Below are positions 45,076 through 53,448 of a DNA stretch of 64,000 nucleotides, piece by piece (the first letter of the stretch is position 1; the number at the start of each line of letters is the position of its first letter). Source of the DNA: Clostridium cavendishii DSM 21758 (GTDB lineage: Bacteria > Bacillota > Clostridia > Clostridiales > Clostridiaceae); assembly GCF_900141845.1 (NCBI RefSeq), contig NZ_FQZB01000023.1, forward strand, positions 1 through 64,000, written 5' to 3'. A program made the position numbers and the translations under genes. The notes beneath the pieces were generated by a model, which was given only the letters and a program-made list of their open reading frames with translations, was not told the origin of the DNA and ran no database searches.

Positions 45076-46296
45076 CTAATATGAAAAAGCTCCATCTCTT
45101 TTTATATTAAAGAAATCACTATAATCTATATCAAATATATTCTTATTTATTTTTTGAATAGAATGTTTATTTTTAATTAGCTCAGCTAATACGCCACAAT
45201 AAGAAATATCGCCCTGTAGAATAGCTCCATAAATCACATCATCTTTATGAATGATTTTTTTATATACATTTCCTCTTTTGAATATATCTACATTATATGA
45301 ATCATCTGGAGCATTAATTAATCCTATAGAAACTGAAGGGACTCCAAAGAAATTCATAGAATTTTTAAATCCAAATTCATCATCAATATATTTTTCGTGT
45401 CCACTCATATTGTATGCTGCAACAGTAGCTTGTTTTACTGCAAGAGGCCAAATACCAATTTTACCAATTACATCTCCAGCTGCATAAACATCTTTATAAG
45501 AAGTTTCACACTTTGAATTTATTATAATTCCTCTGTTCATCTTTTTACTATCTTCATTTATAAACGAAGTATTTGCTCTTACTCCAGCCGCAACTATTAC
45601 AATATCACCATTTATTATAGATCCATCTCTAAGTTCAACCCCCTGTACCATTGAACTCTCGTTTATAATAGCCTTTGTAACTCCAACACCTGTGTATATT
45701 TCTCCCCCATGCTTTATTATTTCTGTTTTATACACCTTTGAAGATTCTTCATCTAATTGAAGAGGTAAAATTCTTGGTGCCATTTCTACTATTTTTACTT
45801 TTATACCTTTTTCAATTAGTCCATAAGCAGCATCTATAGCTACTAATCCCCCGCCTATTATTATTGCACTTTTAATCTTCGTTAAGGATTCTTTTATTTG
45901 CAATGCATCTTCAATATTTCTTAAAACATAAACATTCTCACACTCCCTTAATCCCTCTATTGGAGGAATAGTTGAACTTGCTCCAGATGCAATAAGCAAT
46001 TTATCATAAGCTATAGATTTATCATCTTTTGTAACTATTATTTTATCCTCAACGTTTAAATTAATTACTTCTGTTCCCTTTATCCAATTAATATTATACT
46101 TTGAAAAGAAATCATCTTCTATAAAACTAATTCCTTTAGTATCCCTAATTCCCCCAATAACAAGGTGTAACATACATCTAGAGTAAACTTCTTCATCTTT
46201 AGATACTATAGTAATACTTGAATATTTGTCTAGTTTTCTAAGTGTTTTTGCTGCAGTTATTCCAGCTGCACTAGCACCAATTATTACATAATTCAT
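45076..46296 (-). CDS. FAD-dependent NAD(P)H oxidoreductase (CODH-associated)
   Basis: 406 residues of the class I pyridine nucleotide-disulfide oxidoreductase group. FAD motif IGASAAGITAAKTL at the start, NAD(P) motif IIIGGGLVAIDAAYGL near 150 and second FAD motif YAAGDV near 285. SRCMLH contains the Cys42-type position of NADH oxidases. It lies 3 nt after the CooF-like gene, in the cooS-cooF cluster, and would exchange electrons between NAD(P)H and the CooF-like ferredoxin. The reaction direction is inferred. Confidence 0.88.
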   Translation of the reverse strand: MNYVIIGASAAGITAAKTLRKLDKYSSITIVSKDEEVYSRCMLHLVIGGIRDTKGISFIEDDFFSKYNINWIKGTEVINLNVEDKIIVTKDDKSIAYDKLLIASGASSTIPPIEGLRECENVYVLRNIEDALQIKESLTKIKSAIIIGGGLVAIDAAYGLIEKGIKVKIVEMAPRILPLQLDEESSKVYKTEIIKHGGEIYTGVGVTKAIINESSMVQGVELRDGSIINGDIVIVAAGVRANTSFINEDSKKMNRGIIINSKCETSYKDVYAAGDVIGKIGIWPLAVKQATVAAYNMSGHEKYIDDEFGFKNSMNFFGVPSVSIGLINAPDDSYNVDIFKRGNVYKKIIHKDDVIYGAILQGDISYCGVLAELIKNKHSIQKINKNIFDIDYSDFFNIKRDGAFSY

Positions 46297-46299
46297 ATA

Positions 46300-46743
46300 T
46301 TAAACCTCCTCTAAATAAATTGCTCCAACAGGACAACTCTCTATACAAGCTGGAGTTTTTCTATCAGGACACATATCACATTTTACTATATGTTTTTTTG
46401 TAACTTCATCTGGTTTTAAAACTCCAAATGGACAAGACATAACACACATATAACAATAAGCACATTTGTCTTTATTATAAGTTACATACCCTGTTTCATC
46501 GTCCTTTGTCATTGCACCACTCATACATGTTTCTACACATTTAGGTTCATCACAATGTCTACAAAATATAGGAGTAGGTTTATTTTTTGAATCTAATGTT
46601 ATCCTTGAGCACGCCTCATTATGCTTGTCACTAAGATTTAATTTATATATAGATTTGGAAATTGTACTATGCTCACACATACATGCAACTGTACAATTCA
46701 TACAGCCTGTACACGCATCTTTATTTATCATAATTCTTTTCAT
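46300..46743 (-). CDS. CooF-like 4Fe-4S electron transfer protein
   Basis: 147 residues from the ATG at 46743 (AGGTGG upstream), with four 4Fe-4S motifs: CTGCMNCTVAC, CRHCDEPKCVETC, CAYCYMCVMSC and CDMCPDRKTPACIESC. This matches CooF/HycB-type polyferredoxins that take electrons from CO dehydrogenase or hydrogenase. It sits between cooS (170 nt upstream) and the FAD oxidoreductase (3 nt), consistent with CooS to CooF to NAD(P) flow. Confidence 0.9.
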   Translation of the reverse strand: MKRIMINKDACTGCMNCTVACMCEHSTISKSIYKLNLSDKHNEACSRITLDSKNKPTPIFCRHCDEPKCVETCMSGAMTKDDETGYVTYNKDKCAYCYMCVMSCPFGVLKPDEVTKKHIVKCDMCPDRKTPACIESCPVGAIYLEEV

Positions 46744-46804
46744 TAACCACACCACCTGCAAAATAATAAGGATTCAATCATAGAAATGCTTTACATAAGC
46801 AATC

Positions 46805-46851
46805 AAAAAAAGTGAATAGTTGAAAATCGAGAGTTAAAATTCACTTTTTTT
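46805..46851 (-). terminator. Terminator-like hairpin between cooS and cooF
   Basis: AAAAAAAGTGAA (46805-46816) and TTCACTTTTTTT (46840-46851) form a perfect stem of about 12 bp with a 23-nt loop. The loop can also pair with a segment at 46879-46898, an alternative fold. It may make cooF expression conditional on read-through. Confidence 0.6.
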
Positions 46852-46931
46852 AAGTTTATAATTTTTTCAATAAATATCTTTAACTCTCAACTTTCAATTC
46901 TCAACTAATTCCTATTTAAAAATTTAAATTT

Positions 46932-48830
46932 CTATTTATTAATTCCTAGACCTTCTCTTCTTGCTATTATTAAGTCTTCAAGAGTCTTAGCTGTTGACTG
47001 TACATCATTATCAAGAACTAAGTGTCCACCTGTAATATCTTTAAGATCTTCAGTTAACACCTTATTTACTACATCACTTCCAGTTATAAATGGAGGAAGT
47101 GCTAAATGTAGAGGTAAGCCAAGTGCTAAACCAAAAGCACCATCCGCAAGTGCTTGTTCTTCTAACCATTGTGGAGCAGAAAGTACAAGTGGTAATTGAG
47201 GAATATCTACTCCTATAAATCTAGCAAGTTCAGTTGCTACTATTTCTAATCTTCCTATAGCTAAACATGGTCCAAAATTTAATACCGGAGGTATTCCTAA
47301 GCTCTTACATACTTCTTTTAAATTATCTCCAGCTAATTCAGCAGCTTCTGGACTCATCAATCCTACATTTTCAAGTCCACCTGATGAACATCCAGCAGAT
47401 AAAACTAAGATATCCTTCTTAATAAGTTCTTTTGTAAGTTCTACTGTAAATACATCATGTCCCATAGCCGTTAAATTTGAACAACCTACAACCCCTGCTA
47501 TACCTTTAATCTTTCCACTAACTATTAAATCAACTAGAGGCTTCCATGATCCGCCTAAGAATTTTTTTAATGAAGTTTCTGATACCCCTGTTATTGTTGT
47601 CTCATTTCCATGTTCTTTAGGTATTGATATTTCTACTTTACCTCTTCTATTTGAATAACTATCCATAGCGGCTTTTATCACTTTGTCAGTTATATTTTCT
47701 CTTTCTTCAAATGAGTATTCAATAAAATCAGCATTTGCTTTCTTAGCTACATCATCAAGACAAATCATCTTAACTTTATACTCATCAGCAATAGGTTCTA
47801 TTCCTGGTAAAGTACAATTAAATTCTGAAACAACTAAATCTATTGCTCCAGTTGCAAGTACAGCTTCACTTGTAAAGTTATTGCCAGCATGTCCTGAGAA
47901 GACTTCTTGATAGTGAACACCTCTTAGTTGAAGATCTTGTCCTACGCATGTACATCCAACTAATCTAAATCCGTTTGCACCAAGTCCTTTAGCTAAAGCT
48001 TTAGCTTCATCAGTTATAAGCTTATCTTGAAGATGAGAAATAACTGAATGTTGGTGTCCTGTTATCATAATGTTTATATAATTTTCATCTATTACATTTA
48101 GTCCTACCTTCGCAGCAGTAATTTCAGGTTCTCCTAAAATTACATCATTAACTAAGTTAGTTAATGTTAATCCGTATAAACCTGTTGATATTCCTAATTG
48201 TAATGAATGCATTAGCATATTTACTGGATCTGAGTTTAAGTTAGTTGAAGTTTTTACAACCCCATCAAATACTTCTGATTTTGCTCCTCCAGGTAATATG
48301 TTTAATTTTTCCCATAATTCATATCTTGGCTCATATGCAAGTTTTTTAACTAATTTCATATTTTCATATTTAGGTTTATATAAATCAGATAATATAAGAT
48401 CAGCAACTTTAATTGCTTTCTTATGATTATCGCTTTCTTCAATTTCAAAAATTTCACATAAATGATTTAAAGCATTTAATCCTTTAAGTTCACCTCTTGA
48501 TTCGCCTAATTTCTTTAAGTTTAATGCTGTAGTCTCAATAACATGAATATAACAACCTGACCCTGATGCTACAGCTCTTAAAAAGTTTCTAGCAACTATT
48601 GTATGTGCGTCTGCACCACAAATCCCTCTTGGAGCTTTTGGAGTAATTCTACAAGGTCCGTTAGCACATAGTCTACAACACACACCTTGTAAACCAAAGC
48701 CACATTTAGTTTTTTGAGTTTCTACTCTATGATGAGAAGTTTCTACATTAAGACCTGAGATAAAATTAGTAAGTTTTTGATCTGCAGATGCACATAAAGT
48801 ACAGCTTGAACAACTTGAACAACTTGACAT
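46932..48830 (-). CDS. cooS: CooS-type anaerobic CO dehydrogenase homologue with altered proton-relay residues
   Basis: 632 residues with the Ni-Fe CODH fold. Cluster D/B cysteines are C43, C51, C52, C55, C60 and C71, and the cluster-C ligands occur in order: His in MITGHQHSV, and Cys in GCTCVGQD, EFNCTLPG, VGCSNLTA, SAGCSSGG and FGPCLAIG. An N-terminal tail CSSCSSCTLC (C4, C7, C10, C13) adds four Cys at CxxC spacing. Two usual catalytic elements differ: the triple-His stretch that follows the Cys-rich region (H93/H96/H99 in C. hydrogenoformans CODH-II) reads GCYIHVIET, and the Lys expected near residue 560 is Gln (Q559, EEQALADG). The enzyme may not be a normal CO oxidase. Symbol given for homology; no cooC nearby. 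Promoter and operator at 48909-48963. Confidence 0.88.
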   Translation of the reverse strand: MSSCSSCSSCTLCASADQKLTNFISGLNVETSHHRVETQKTKCGFGLQGVCCRLCANGPCRITPKAPRGICGADAHTIVARNFLRAVASGSGCYIHVIETTALNLKKLGESRGELKGLNALNHLCEIFEIEESDNHKKAIKVADLILSDLYKPKYENMKLVKKLAYEPRYELWEKLNILPGGAKSEVFDGVVKTSTNLNSDPVNMLMHSLQLGISTGLYGLTLTNLVNDVILGEPEITAAKVGLNVIDENYINIMITGHQHSVISHLQDKLITDEAKALAKGLGANGFRLVGCTCVGQDLQLRGVHYQEVFSGHAGNNFTSEAVLATGAIDLVVSEFNCTLPGIEPIADEYKVKMICLDDVAKKANADFIEYSFEERENITDKVIKAAMDSYSNRRGKVEISIPKEHGNETTITGVSETSLKKFLGGSWKPLVDLIVSGKIKGIAGVVGCSNLTAMGHDVFTVELTKELIKKDILVLSAGCSSGGLENVGLMSPEAAELAGDNLKEVCKSLGIPPVLNFGPCLAIGRLEIVATELARFIGVDIPQLPLVLSAPQWLEEQALADGAFGLALGLPLHLALPPFITGSDVVNKVLTEDLKDITGGHLVLDNDVQSTAKTLEDLIIARREGLGINK

Positions 48831-48845
48831 AAATAAAATCCTCCT

Positions 48846-48872
48846 TAAAAGTACACAAATATAGTGTATTTT
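48846..48872 (-). promoter_or_regulatory. Short inverted repeat before the cooS ribosome site
   Basis: TACAC and GTGTA (48852-48868) with flanking A/T-rich complementary runs form a weak hairpin directly upstream of AAGGAGG. It may affect translation; weak evidence. Confidence 0.35.
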
Positions 48873-48907
48873 ATTCTTAAAAAAAATTAATATTATTAAT
48901 CACACAA

Positions 48908-48930
48908 AAGTATACCCAATTGGTATACTT
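48908..48930. promoter_or_regulatory. Operator-like palindrome in the cooS promoter
   Basis: AAGTATACC-CAAT-TGGTATACTT is a near-perfect dyad with 9-bp arms. It begins a few bases after the predicted -10 box, where a repressor would block RNA polymerase. No regulator gene is next to it. Confidence 0.65.
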
Positions 48931-48939
48931 ATACTATAT

Positions 48940-48963
48940 AACCATATTGTAATAGTTGTCAAT
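48940..48963 (-). promoter_or_regulatory. Predicted promoter of cooS
   Basis: A perfect TTGACA lies at about 48958-48963 on the minus strand; TATAGT follows after about 18 nt. The leader of about 100 nt contains the hairpin near the ribosome site. Confidence 0.55.
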
Positions 48964-49099
48964 TATTTTTAATAACTTTTAGTATAGAATAATTAATATC
49001 CTATTAAAATATTTATAATTACTACAAATATTTTAATAGGATAAACATCTTTCATATTTCATAAAATATCAAAAATTAAATACTAAGCTTATACATAGA

Positions 49100-50272
49100 C
49101 TACATTTTTATTCTTTCTATCCAATTAATCATGGTATCTAAAGTAAGTTTTGTATTACCCATATTACAATGATTAGATGCGTTTTCTTTTCGTGTGAAAA
49201 GACGAAAAGTTAAAGACGCTACTTTGCTTAAACACTCTAATTCATCTTTAAATATATTATAATTAATAAAGTGGTCTTCTGTTGCACCTATAATAAGAAT
49301 ATCTTGATTTATTAAATGTCCAACATCAGTTATTTTAAACTTATCAAGTTTTCTTGTATATTCATAAGGTGACTTAGCATTATATGCATACATACCATGC
49401 TTAAGCGCCCATTCTACTGTAGAGTCTTTCTTCGCTCCTATATTGAAAATCATATTAATTATAGGTGCTGCATGCATTTTCATTAATCTTCTTAATATTT
49501 TTTGATCTACATCTGGCATAGTACTCAATATAACCGATAAGAAATTAGGAAAAATAGACCATGCTATAACTCTTTTTATCCTTTCTTCATAAGCCGCTGC
49601 TCTAGGTGCTAACATACCTCCTAAAGAAGCTCCTATAATAGTTACATCATAAAGATCAAAATAATTAATAATCTCTGTTACAGGCTTCTCCCACTCATGA
49701 GTAAAATGTTTCTTCTGAATTCTCATAACATTTCCTTGTCCTGGTCCTTCGAAAAGATATACATCGAACCCATTTTCCGCAAAATAAAGCATTGCAAAAA
49801 ATAACTCCTCCATATAAGAATCATTTCCTCCATGAAGTAAAATAGTATCTTTTTTATCTCCTACTGCTTTTGTATATAAAACTGGTAATTTCACTTCTTC
49901 ATAAGGAACCTCATATTTTACCACGGTTCCATCTTCAAAATATTCTTCATAATACTTGTAAAACATATCCGAGGCTAACTTATAATACTTTATTTTGTCT
50001 TTATCATCATCATACATAAAGAATTCGCTCATTCTATAATAGGCAATAGCCTCTTTTATTCTTCCTTCATTTACAGCTTGATTTCCTATGATTATTAGTT
50101 CTTTTTTCCATGTTGCACTATCCTTAATTTTATGTGAAATTCTTTTTATATCTTCTAAATTACCTTCATTCCACATAATTATACGATTTAGCTGAAAATT
50201 AAAATTATCCTCATCATTCAGATTATATATTCCTTTCGCAAAAGTAATTTTGTCTTTCTTCATATTTTCCAC
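49100..50272 (-). CDS. Alpha/beta hydrolase (peptidase S9/FrsA-like)
   Basis: 390 residues (or 387 from the ATG at 50263). An N-terminal helical part (about 1-130) precedes an alpha/beta hydrolase core with the oxyanion HGGNDSYMEE region, nucleophile elbow GASLGG, an acid in GATEDHFI and the His in NASNHCNM. Esterase, lipase or peptidase activity is possible; no signal peptide, so it is cytosolic. The AraC-family regulator gene lies just upstream, and the spacing suggests that it controls this gene. Confidence 0.85.
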   Translation of the reverse strand: MENMKKDKITFAKGIYNLNDEDNFNFQLNRIIMWNEGNLEDIKRISHKIKDSATWKKELIIIGNQAVNEGRIKEAIAYYRMSEFFMYDDDKDKIKYYKLASDMFYKYYEEYFEDGTVVKYEVPYEEVKLPVLYTKAVGDKKDTILLHGGNDSYMEELFFAMLYFAENGFDVYLFEGPGQGNVMRIQKKHFTHEWEKPVTEIINYFDLYDVTIIGASLGGMLAPRAAAYEERIKRVIAWSIFPNFLSVILSTMPDVDQKILRRLMKMHAAPIINMIFNIGAKKDSTVEWALKHGMYAYNAKSPYEYTRKLDKFKITDVGHLINQDILIIGATEDHFINYNIFKDELECLSKVASLTFRLFTRKENASNHCNMGNTKLTLDTMINWIERIKM

Positions 50273-50286
50273 TTCCCCTTACCATA

Positions 50287-50326
50287 AAAATTAAGACATA
50301 GTCCTCTATGAGACTATGTCTTAATT
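50287..50326 (-). terminator. Terminator after the AraC-type gene
   Basis: AATTAAGACATAGTC and GACTATGTCTTAATTTTT form a perfect stem with a T-run on the minus strand, between the AraC-type and hydrolase genes. Confidence 0.9.
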
Positions 50327-50390
50327 ATAACTAACTAATACAAATTGAACTTCTAAATAAACGCTAACTTTGAATTTTAAATTTTCTTTA

Positions 50391-51164
50391 TTAATCTATA
50401 GGGATAACTCTTACATCTTTTCTAATTTCATTTGCTGATATTCCAAACATATTTTTATTAGTTGTAGCAAAATGTGAAGGACTGTTAAACCCTGCCTTTA
50501 TAGACGCATCTGTAATATTTTCTCCATTCAATATATACTCGTAAGCCTTTCCTATTTTCATAATTACTAAAAAACTACTTAATGATGTTTGAGTTTCTTC
50601 CTTAAACAAATGGGATAATCTACTTTGAGATAAAAATACCTTATCAGCTAATTCTCTAATAATTCCTTCTGTAATTTCTTCTTTCTCTTGAAGCAATTTA
50701 AGTACTTTTTTCACTCTCTCATCTTTTATATGAGGTTTCTTTATATTTAAATTACATATGTTTAATATTTTTTCGTATACATCATAATATTTTTGTTTTA
50801 TCTTCATAATATCTTTTAAGGATAGAATCTCATTAATCCAAACCCTTTTTATTTCTTTTAACTTTTCTACATTCAAAGTATAATAATTATTATTTTGCAA
50901 ATATTTATCCTCTATTTCCTTAGACATATCAGTAGTTTCATCAAATAAATAAACTAACATCTCATTATCATAGCTCTCTATAGTATGCATCACATTAGAT
51001 CCTATAATAATTCCTCTACAAATAATTTCCTTATCTTCTATTATACATTTAAATTCTTTTCCTAGACTTATTATTAAATGTTTTGCCCAATGTTTATGTT
51101 TTTCCGGATAATTATAATCAACAAATAAAAGTACATGATCTATGGTATAAAAAATATCTGTCAT
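50391..51164 (-). CDS. AraC-family transcriptional regulator
   Basis: 257 residues. The N-terminal half (about 1-130) is a cupin-like or unrecognised sensor with few conserved features, and the C-terminal 100 residues hold two helix-turn-helix units (ELADKVFLSQSRLSHLFKEE and ASIKAGFNSPSHFATTNKNM). It starts 30 nt after the histidine kinase gene; a terminator separates it from the hydrolase gene, which makes direct regulation of that gene plausible but not certain. Confidence 0.9.
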   Translation of the reverse strand: MTDIFYTIDHVLLFVDYNYPEKHKHWAKHLIISLGKEFKCIIEDKEIICRGIIIGSNVMHTIESYDNEMLVYLFDETTDMSKEIEDKYLQNNNYYTLNVEKLKEIKRVWINEILSLKDIMKIKQKYYDVYEKILNICNLNIKKPHIKDERVKKVLKLLQEKEEITEGIIRELADKVFLSQSRLSHLFKEETQTSLSSFLVIMKIGKAYEYILNGENITDASIKAGFNSPSHFATTNKNMFGISANEIRKDVRVIPID

Positions 51165-51193
51165 ATTATCACCTATCTAAAATTTTAATAAAC

Positions 51194-52210
51194 TCATTCT
51201 TTAAAAAGTAGCATATTTGTTAATGGAAATATTAATGTGACCTTAGTCCCTTTGTTTACCTTAGAATCAATAGTAATTTTCAACCCTAATTTTGAACAGA
51301 GTTTTTCGCATAGATACAACCCCATTCCCGTACTTTTACTAAACATTCTTCCATTTTCACCAGTAAAACCTTTTTCAAAAACTCTATTTATATCTTTATC
51401 TATTATACCTATTCCATTATCCTCTATTGTCAACATTACAGAATTCTCTTTTTTTAATGAATATATTTTTATAATTGGTGATTTATTATTTGAATACTTT
51501 ATAGCATTACCTATTAGTTGATTTATAATAAAATCAATCCATTTTCCATCAGTATATACAGTTTCAGTAATATTTCCTATATCTATTTTTATTTTTTTAT
51601 GAATAAAATCTCTATAGTTCCTTTTAACTACTTTTCTTACTATATCATCAAGATTAATTTGTTTTATGATATAATCTTTACTAACATTATTACTTCTAGA
51701 ATAATACAATACTTGCTCTACAAAGCCTTCAATTTTATCAACCTGGAAATCTATTTTATTAGTTATTTCATTTTGATTATTCGCAATTATTAATTTTGCA
51801 GAAGCTATTGGTGTTTTAATTTCATGTACCCAAGTTTCTATGTATTCTCTATACTCAACCTGCATATCCTTATAATATTTAACATGTTCATGCATCTCTC
51901 TACTTACTTTCTTAAGTATACCATTAAGCTTTTCTCCCTCTATAAAGTTTGGTTCCTTTATCATCTCTGGAAGTAAATACTTCTTATCCAACTTCTCTAA
52001 TATACCTTCAACTTTATCATAATATTTTTTATAGTTTATAAATTCATAAACTATATATGAACCTAAAGGTAAAAACCAAATACAAAAAACAAAAAAAATA
52101 AAAACTAATTTAATATTAATAACAAGAAGTATAACTGCTAATATAATAAACATTAATATGTTTATTAATATTATAAATATTTTATCTTTAATAAATTCAC
52201 CTATACTCAT
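51194..52210 (-). CDS. BceS-type intramembrane-sensing histidine kinase
   Basis: 338 residues with two N-terminal helices (about 10-30 and 34-55) joined by almost no loop, as in BceS/VraG-type kinases, which lack an extracellular sensor and detect peptides through the ABC transporter. Phosphoacceptor H129 in WVHEIKTP; HATPase motifs are NQLIGNAIKYS, EDNGIGI and GMGLYLCEKL. The gene overlaps the regulator gene by 4 nt. Senses antimicrobial peptides with the BceAB-like transporter encoded nearby. Confidence 0.93.
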   Translation of the reverse strand: MSIGEFIKDKIFIILINILMFIILAVILLVINIKLVFIFFVFCIWFLPLGSYIVYEFINYKKYYDKVEGILEKLDKKYLLPEMIKEPNFIEGEKLNGILKKVSREMHEHVKYYKDMQVEYREYIETWVHEIKTPIASAKLIIANNQNEITNKIDFQVDKIEGFVEQVLYYSRSNNVSKDYIIKQINLDDIVRKVVKRNYRDFIHKKIKIDIGNITETVYTDGKWIDFIINQLIGNAIKYSNNKSPIIKIYSLKKENSVMLTIEDNGIGIIDKDINRVFEKGFTGENGRMFSKSTGMGLYLCEKLCSKLGLKITIDSKVNKGTKVTLIFPLTNMLLFKE

Positions 52211-52878
52211 GGCATTATATACCCTAGTCCTCTTCTTGTTTCTATTGGATTTTCTATACCTATCTCTTCAAGCTTTTTTCTTAATCTATTTATATTAACA
52301 TTTAAAGTACTATCATCTACAAAATAGTCTGATTTCCATAAATATTCCATAAGCAAATCTCTTTTTACTATATTGCCCTTATTCTCTATCAAGTAAGAAA
52401 GAATTTTAACCTCGTTTTTAGTTAACTCTAATGACTGCTTTTTATAATTAACAGTTGCATTTGAAAGATTCAAGCTAAAATCTTTATAATTTAATACATT
52501 ATTAGTTTTAAAATTTCCATATGTTCTTTTCAATATGTTAGTTATTCTTGCTAATAATATTTCTGTATTATAAGGCTTTGTTACAAAATCATCTGCACCT
52601 AAATTCATGCTCATTAATTCATCTACATCACTATCCCTGCTTGTAACCATTATAATAGGTATATCTGAATTCTTTCGTATCTCTCTACATATATAGTAAC
52701 CATCAAATACAGGAAGATTTATATCTAGTAATATAAGACTTGCATTTTCACCTTGAACATATTCTATTATGTTATTAAACTTTATAGGAGCTTTTACTTC
52801 ATAACCATATTTCTCCAGAAAATTTTGTAATTCTTCTCTAATAACTTCATCATCTTCAATAATAATAATTTTTTTCAT
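52207..52878 (-). CDS. BceR-type response regulator
   Basis: 223 residues: receiver domain (1-115, phosphoacceptor D52 in LLDINLPV, K102-type Lys in VTKPYN) and an OmpR/PhoB winged-helix (about 125-222, VDDSTLNVNINRLRKKL and RRGLGYIM). It should activate the ABC transporter genes (53449-56197). Overlaps the kinase gene. An inverted repeat lies 40-70 nt upstream. Confidence 0.93.
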   Translation of the reverse strand: MKKIIIIEDDEVIREELQNFLEKYGYEVKAPIKFNNIIEYVQGENASLILLDINLPVFDGYYICREIRKNSDIPIIMVTSRDSDVDELMSMNLGADDFVTKPYNTEILLARITNILKRTYGNFKTNNVLNYKDFSLNLSNATVNYKKQSLELTKNEVKILSYLIENKGNIVKRDLLMEYLWKSDYFVDDSTLNVNINRLRKKLEEIGIENPIETRRGLGYIMP

Positions 52879-52918
52879 TACTTTTGCTTACCTCTCTACA
52901 TAAAATATAGGATTATTT

Positions 52919-52948
52919 TTAAGTGAACTCCATATGAAGTTCACTTAA
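52919..52948. repeat. Inverted repeat before the response regulator gene
   Basis: TTAAGTGAACT and AGTTCACTTAA are perfect 11-bp arms around 8 nt (CCATATGA). The T-run is missing on the minus strand (AAAAATAATCC follows), so it is more an operator or a plus-strand hairpin than a terminator of the CMD gene. Confidence 0.55.
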
Positions 52949-52978
52949 TTTGTTTTCTGAAAATATTGTGATTTACTA

Positions 52979-53365
52979 TCATTGATTTTTGCTAGTTAAA
53001 TTCATCTCTTGTACTCTCTTTTCTGCTGCTTTAATTGCTTCAACTCCTGTTTTACATAACACATTAATTCCTTTAACACTGGTTACAATCACAAACGCTT
53101 CTACTAATTCCTCCATAGTTAAGCCAGCTTCTACAGCGGCAACAGCGTGTGACTTTGCACCACTTAATTCATCATCCAAACTATCCAATATTGTAAAAAT
53201 TAATTCTCTTGTCTTTTTAGGCAAATGTCCATTCTGAATAGATTCACGCATTGTTAAATATCCTTCTAATCCTTGTGGAGAATATTTAGAAAGTACTTCA
53301 GCAAAAGGTGGGTTCCATTTTAATTCTTCTTTATAATAGTTAAGTATATTTTCAAAATCCTTCAT
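52979..53365 (-). CDS. Carboxymuconolactone decarboxylase (AhpD-like) family protein
   Basis: 128 residues of the CMD helical family: ELIFTILDSL..SGAKSHAVAAVEAGLTMEELVEAFVIV. The CxxC of AhpD-type peroxidases is absent: the region reads DDELSGAKSHA with no Cys, so thiol peroxidase activity is unlikely. It lies between the transporter permease gene and the response regulator gene of the Bce module, in the same direction, so it may be part of that stress locus. Substrate unknown. Confidence 0.82.
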   Translation of the reverse strand: MKDFENILNYYKEELKWNPPFAEVLSKYSPQGLEGYLTMRESIQNGHLPKKTRELIFTILDSLDDELSGAKSHAVAAVEAGLTMEELVEAFVIVTSVKGINVLCKTGVEAIKAAEKRVQEMNLTSKNQ

Positions 53366-53448
53366 AACTAAAAATAATCTCCTTTTTTATCTTCACTTTA
53401 CATCACAAACATTTCTTAACTATTATAACATTATTTTTAATACATCCG

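Noticed and set aside
46932..48830. Bifunctional CODH/acetyl-CoA synthase locus
   Set aside because: No acsB, corrinoid protein or methyltransferase genes adjoin; CooF and an NAD(P)H oxidoreductase do.
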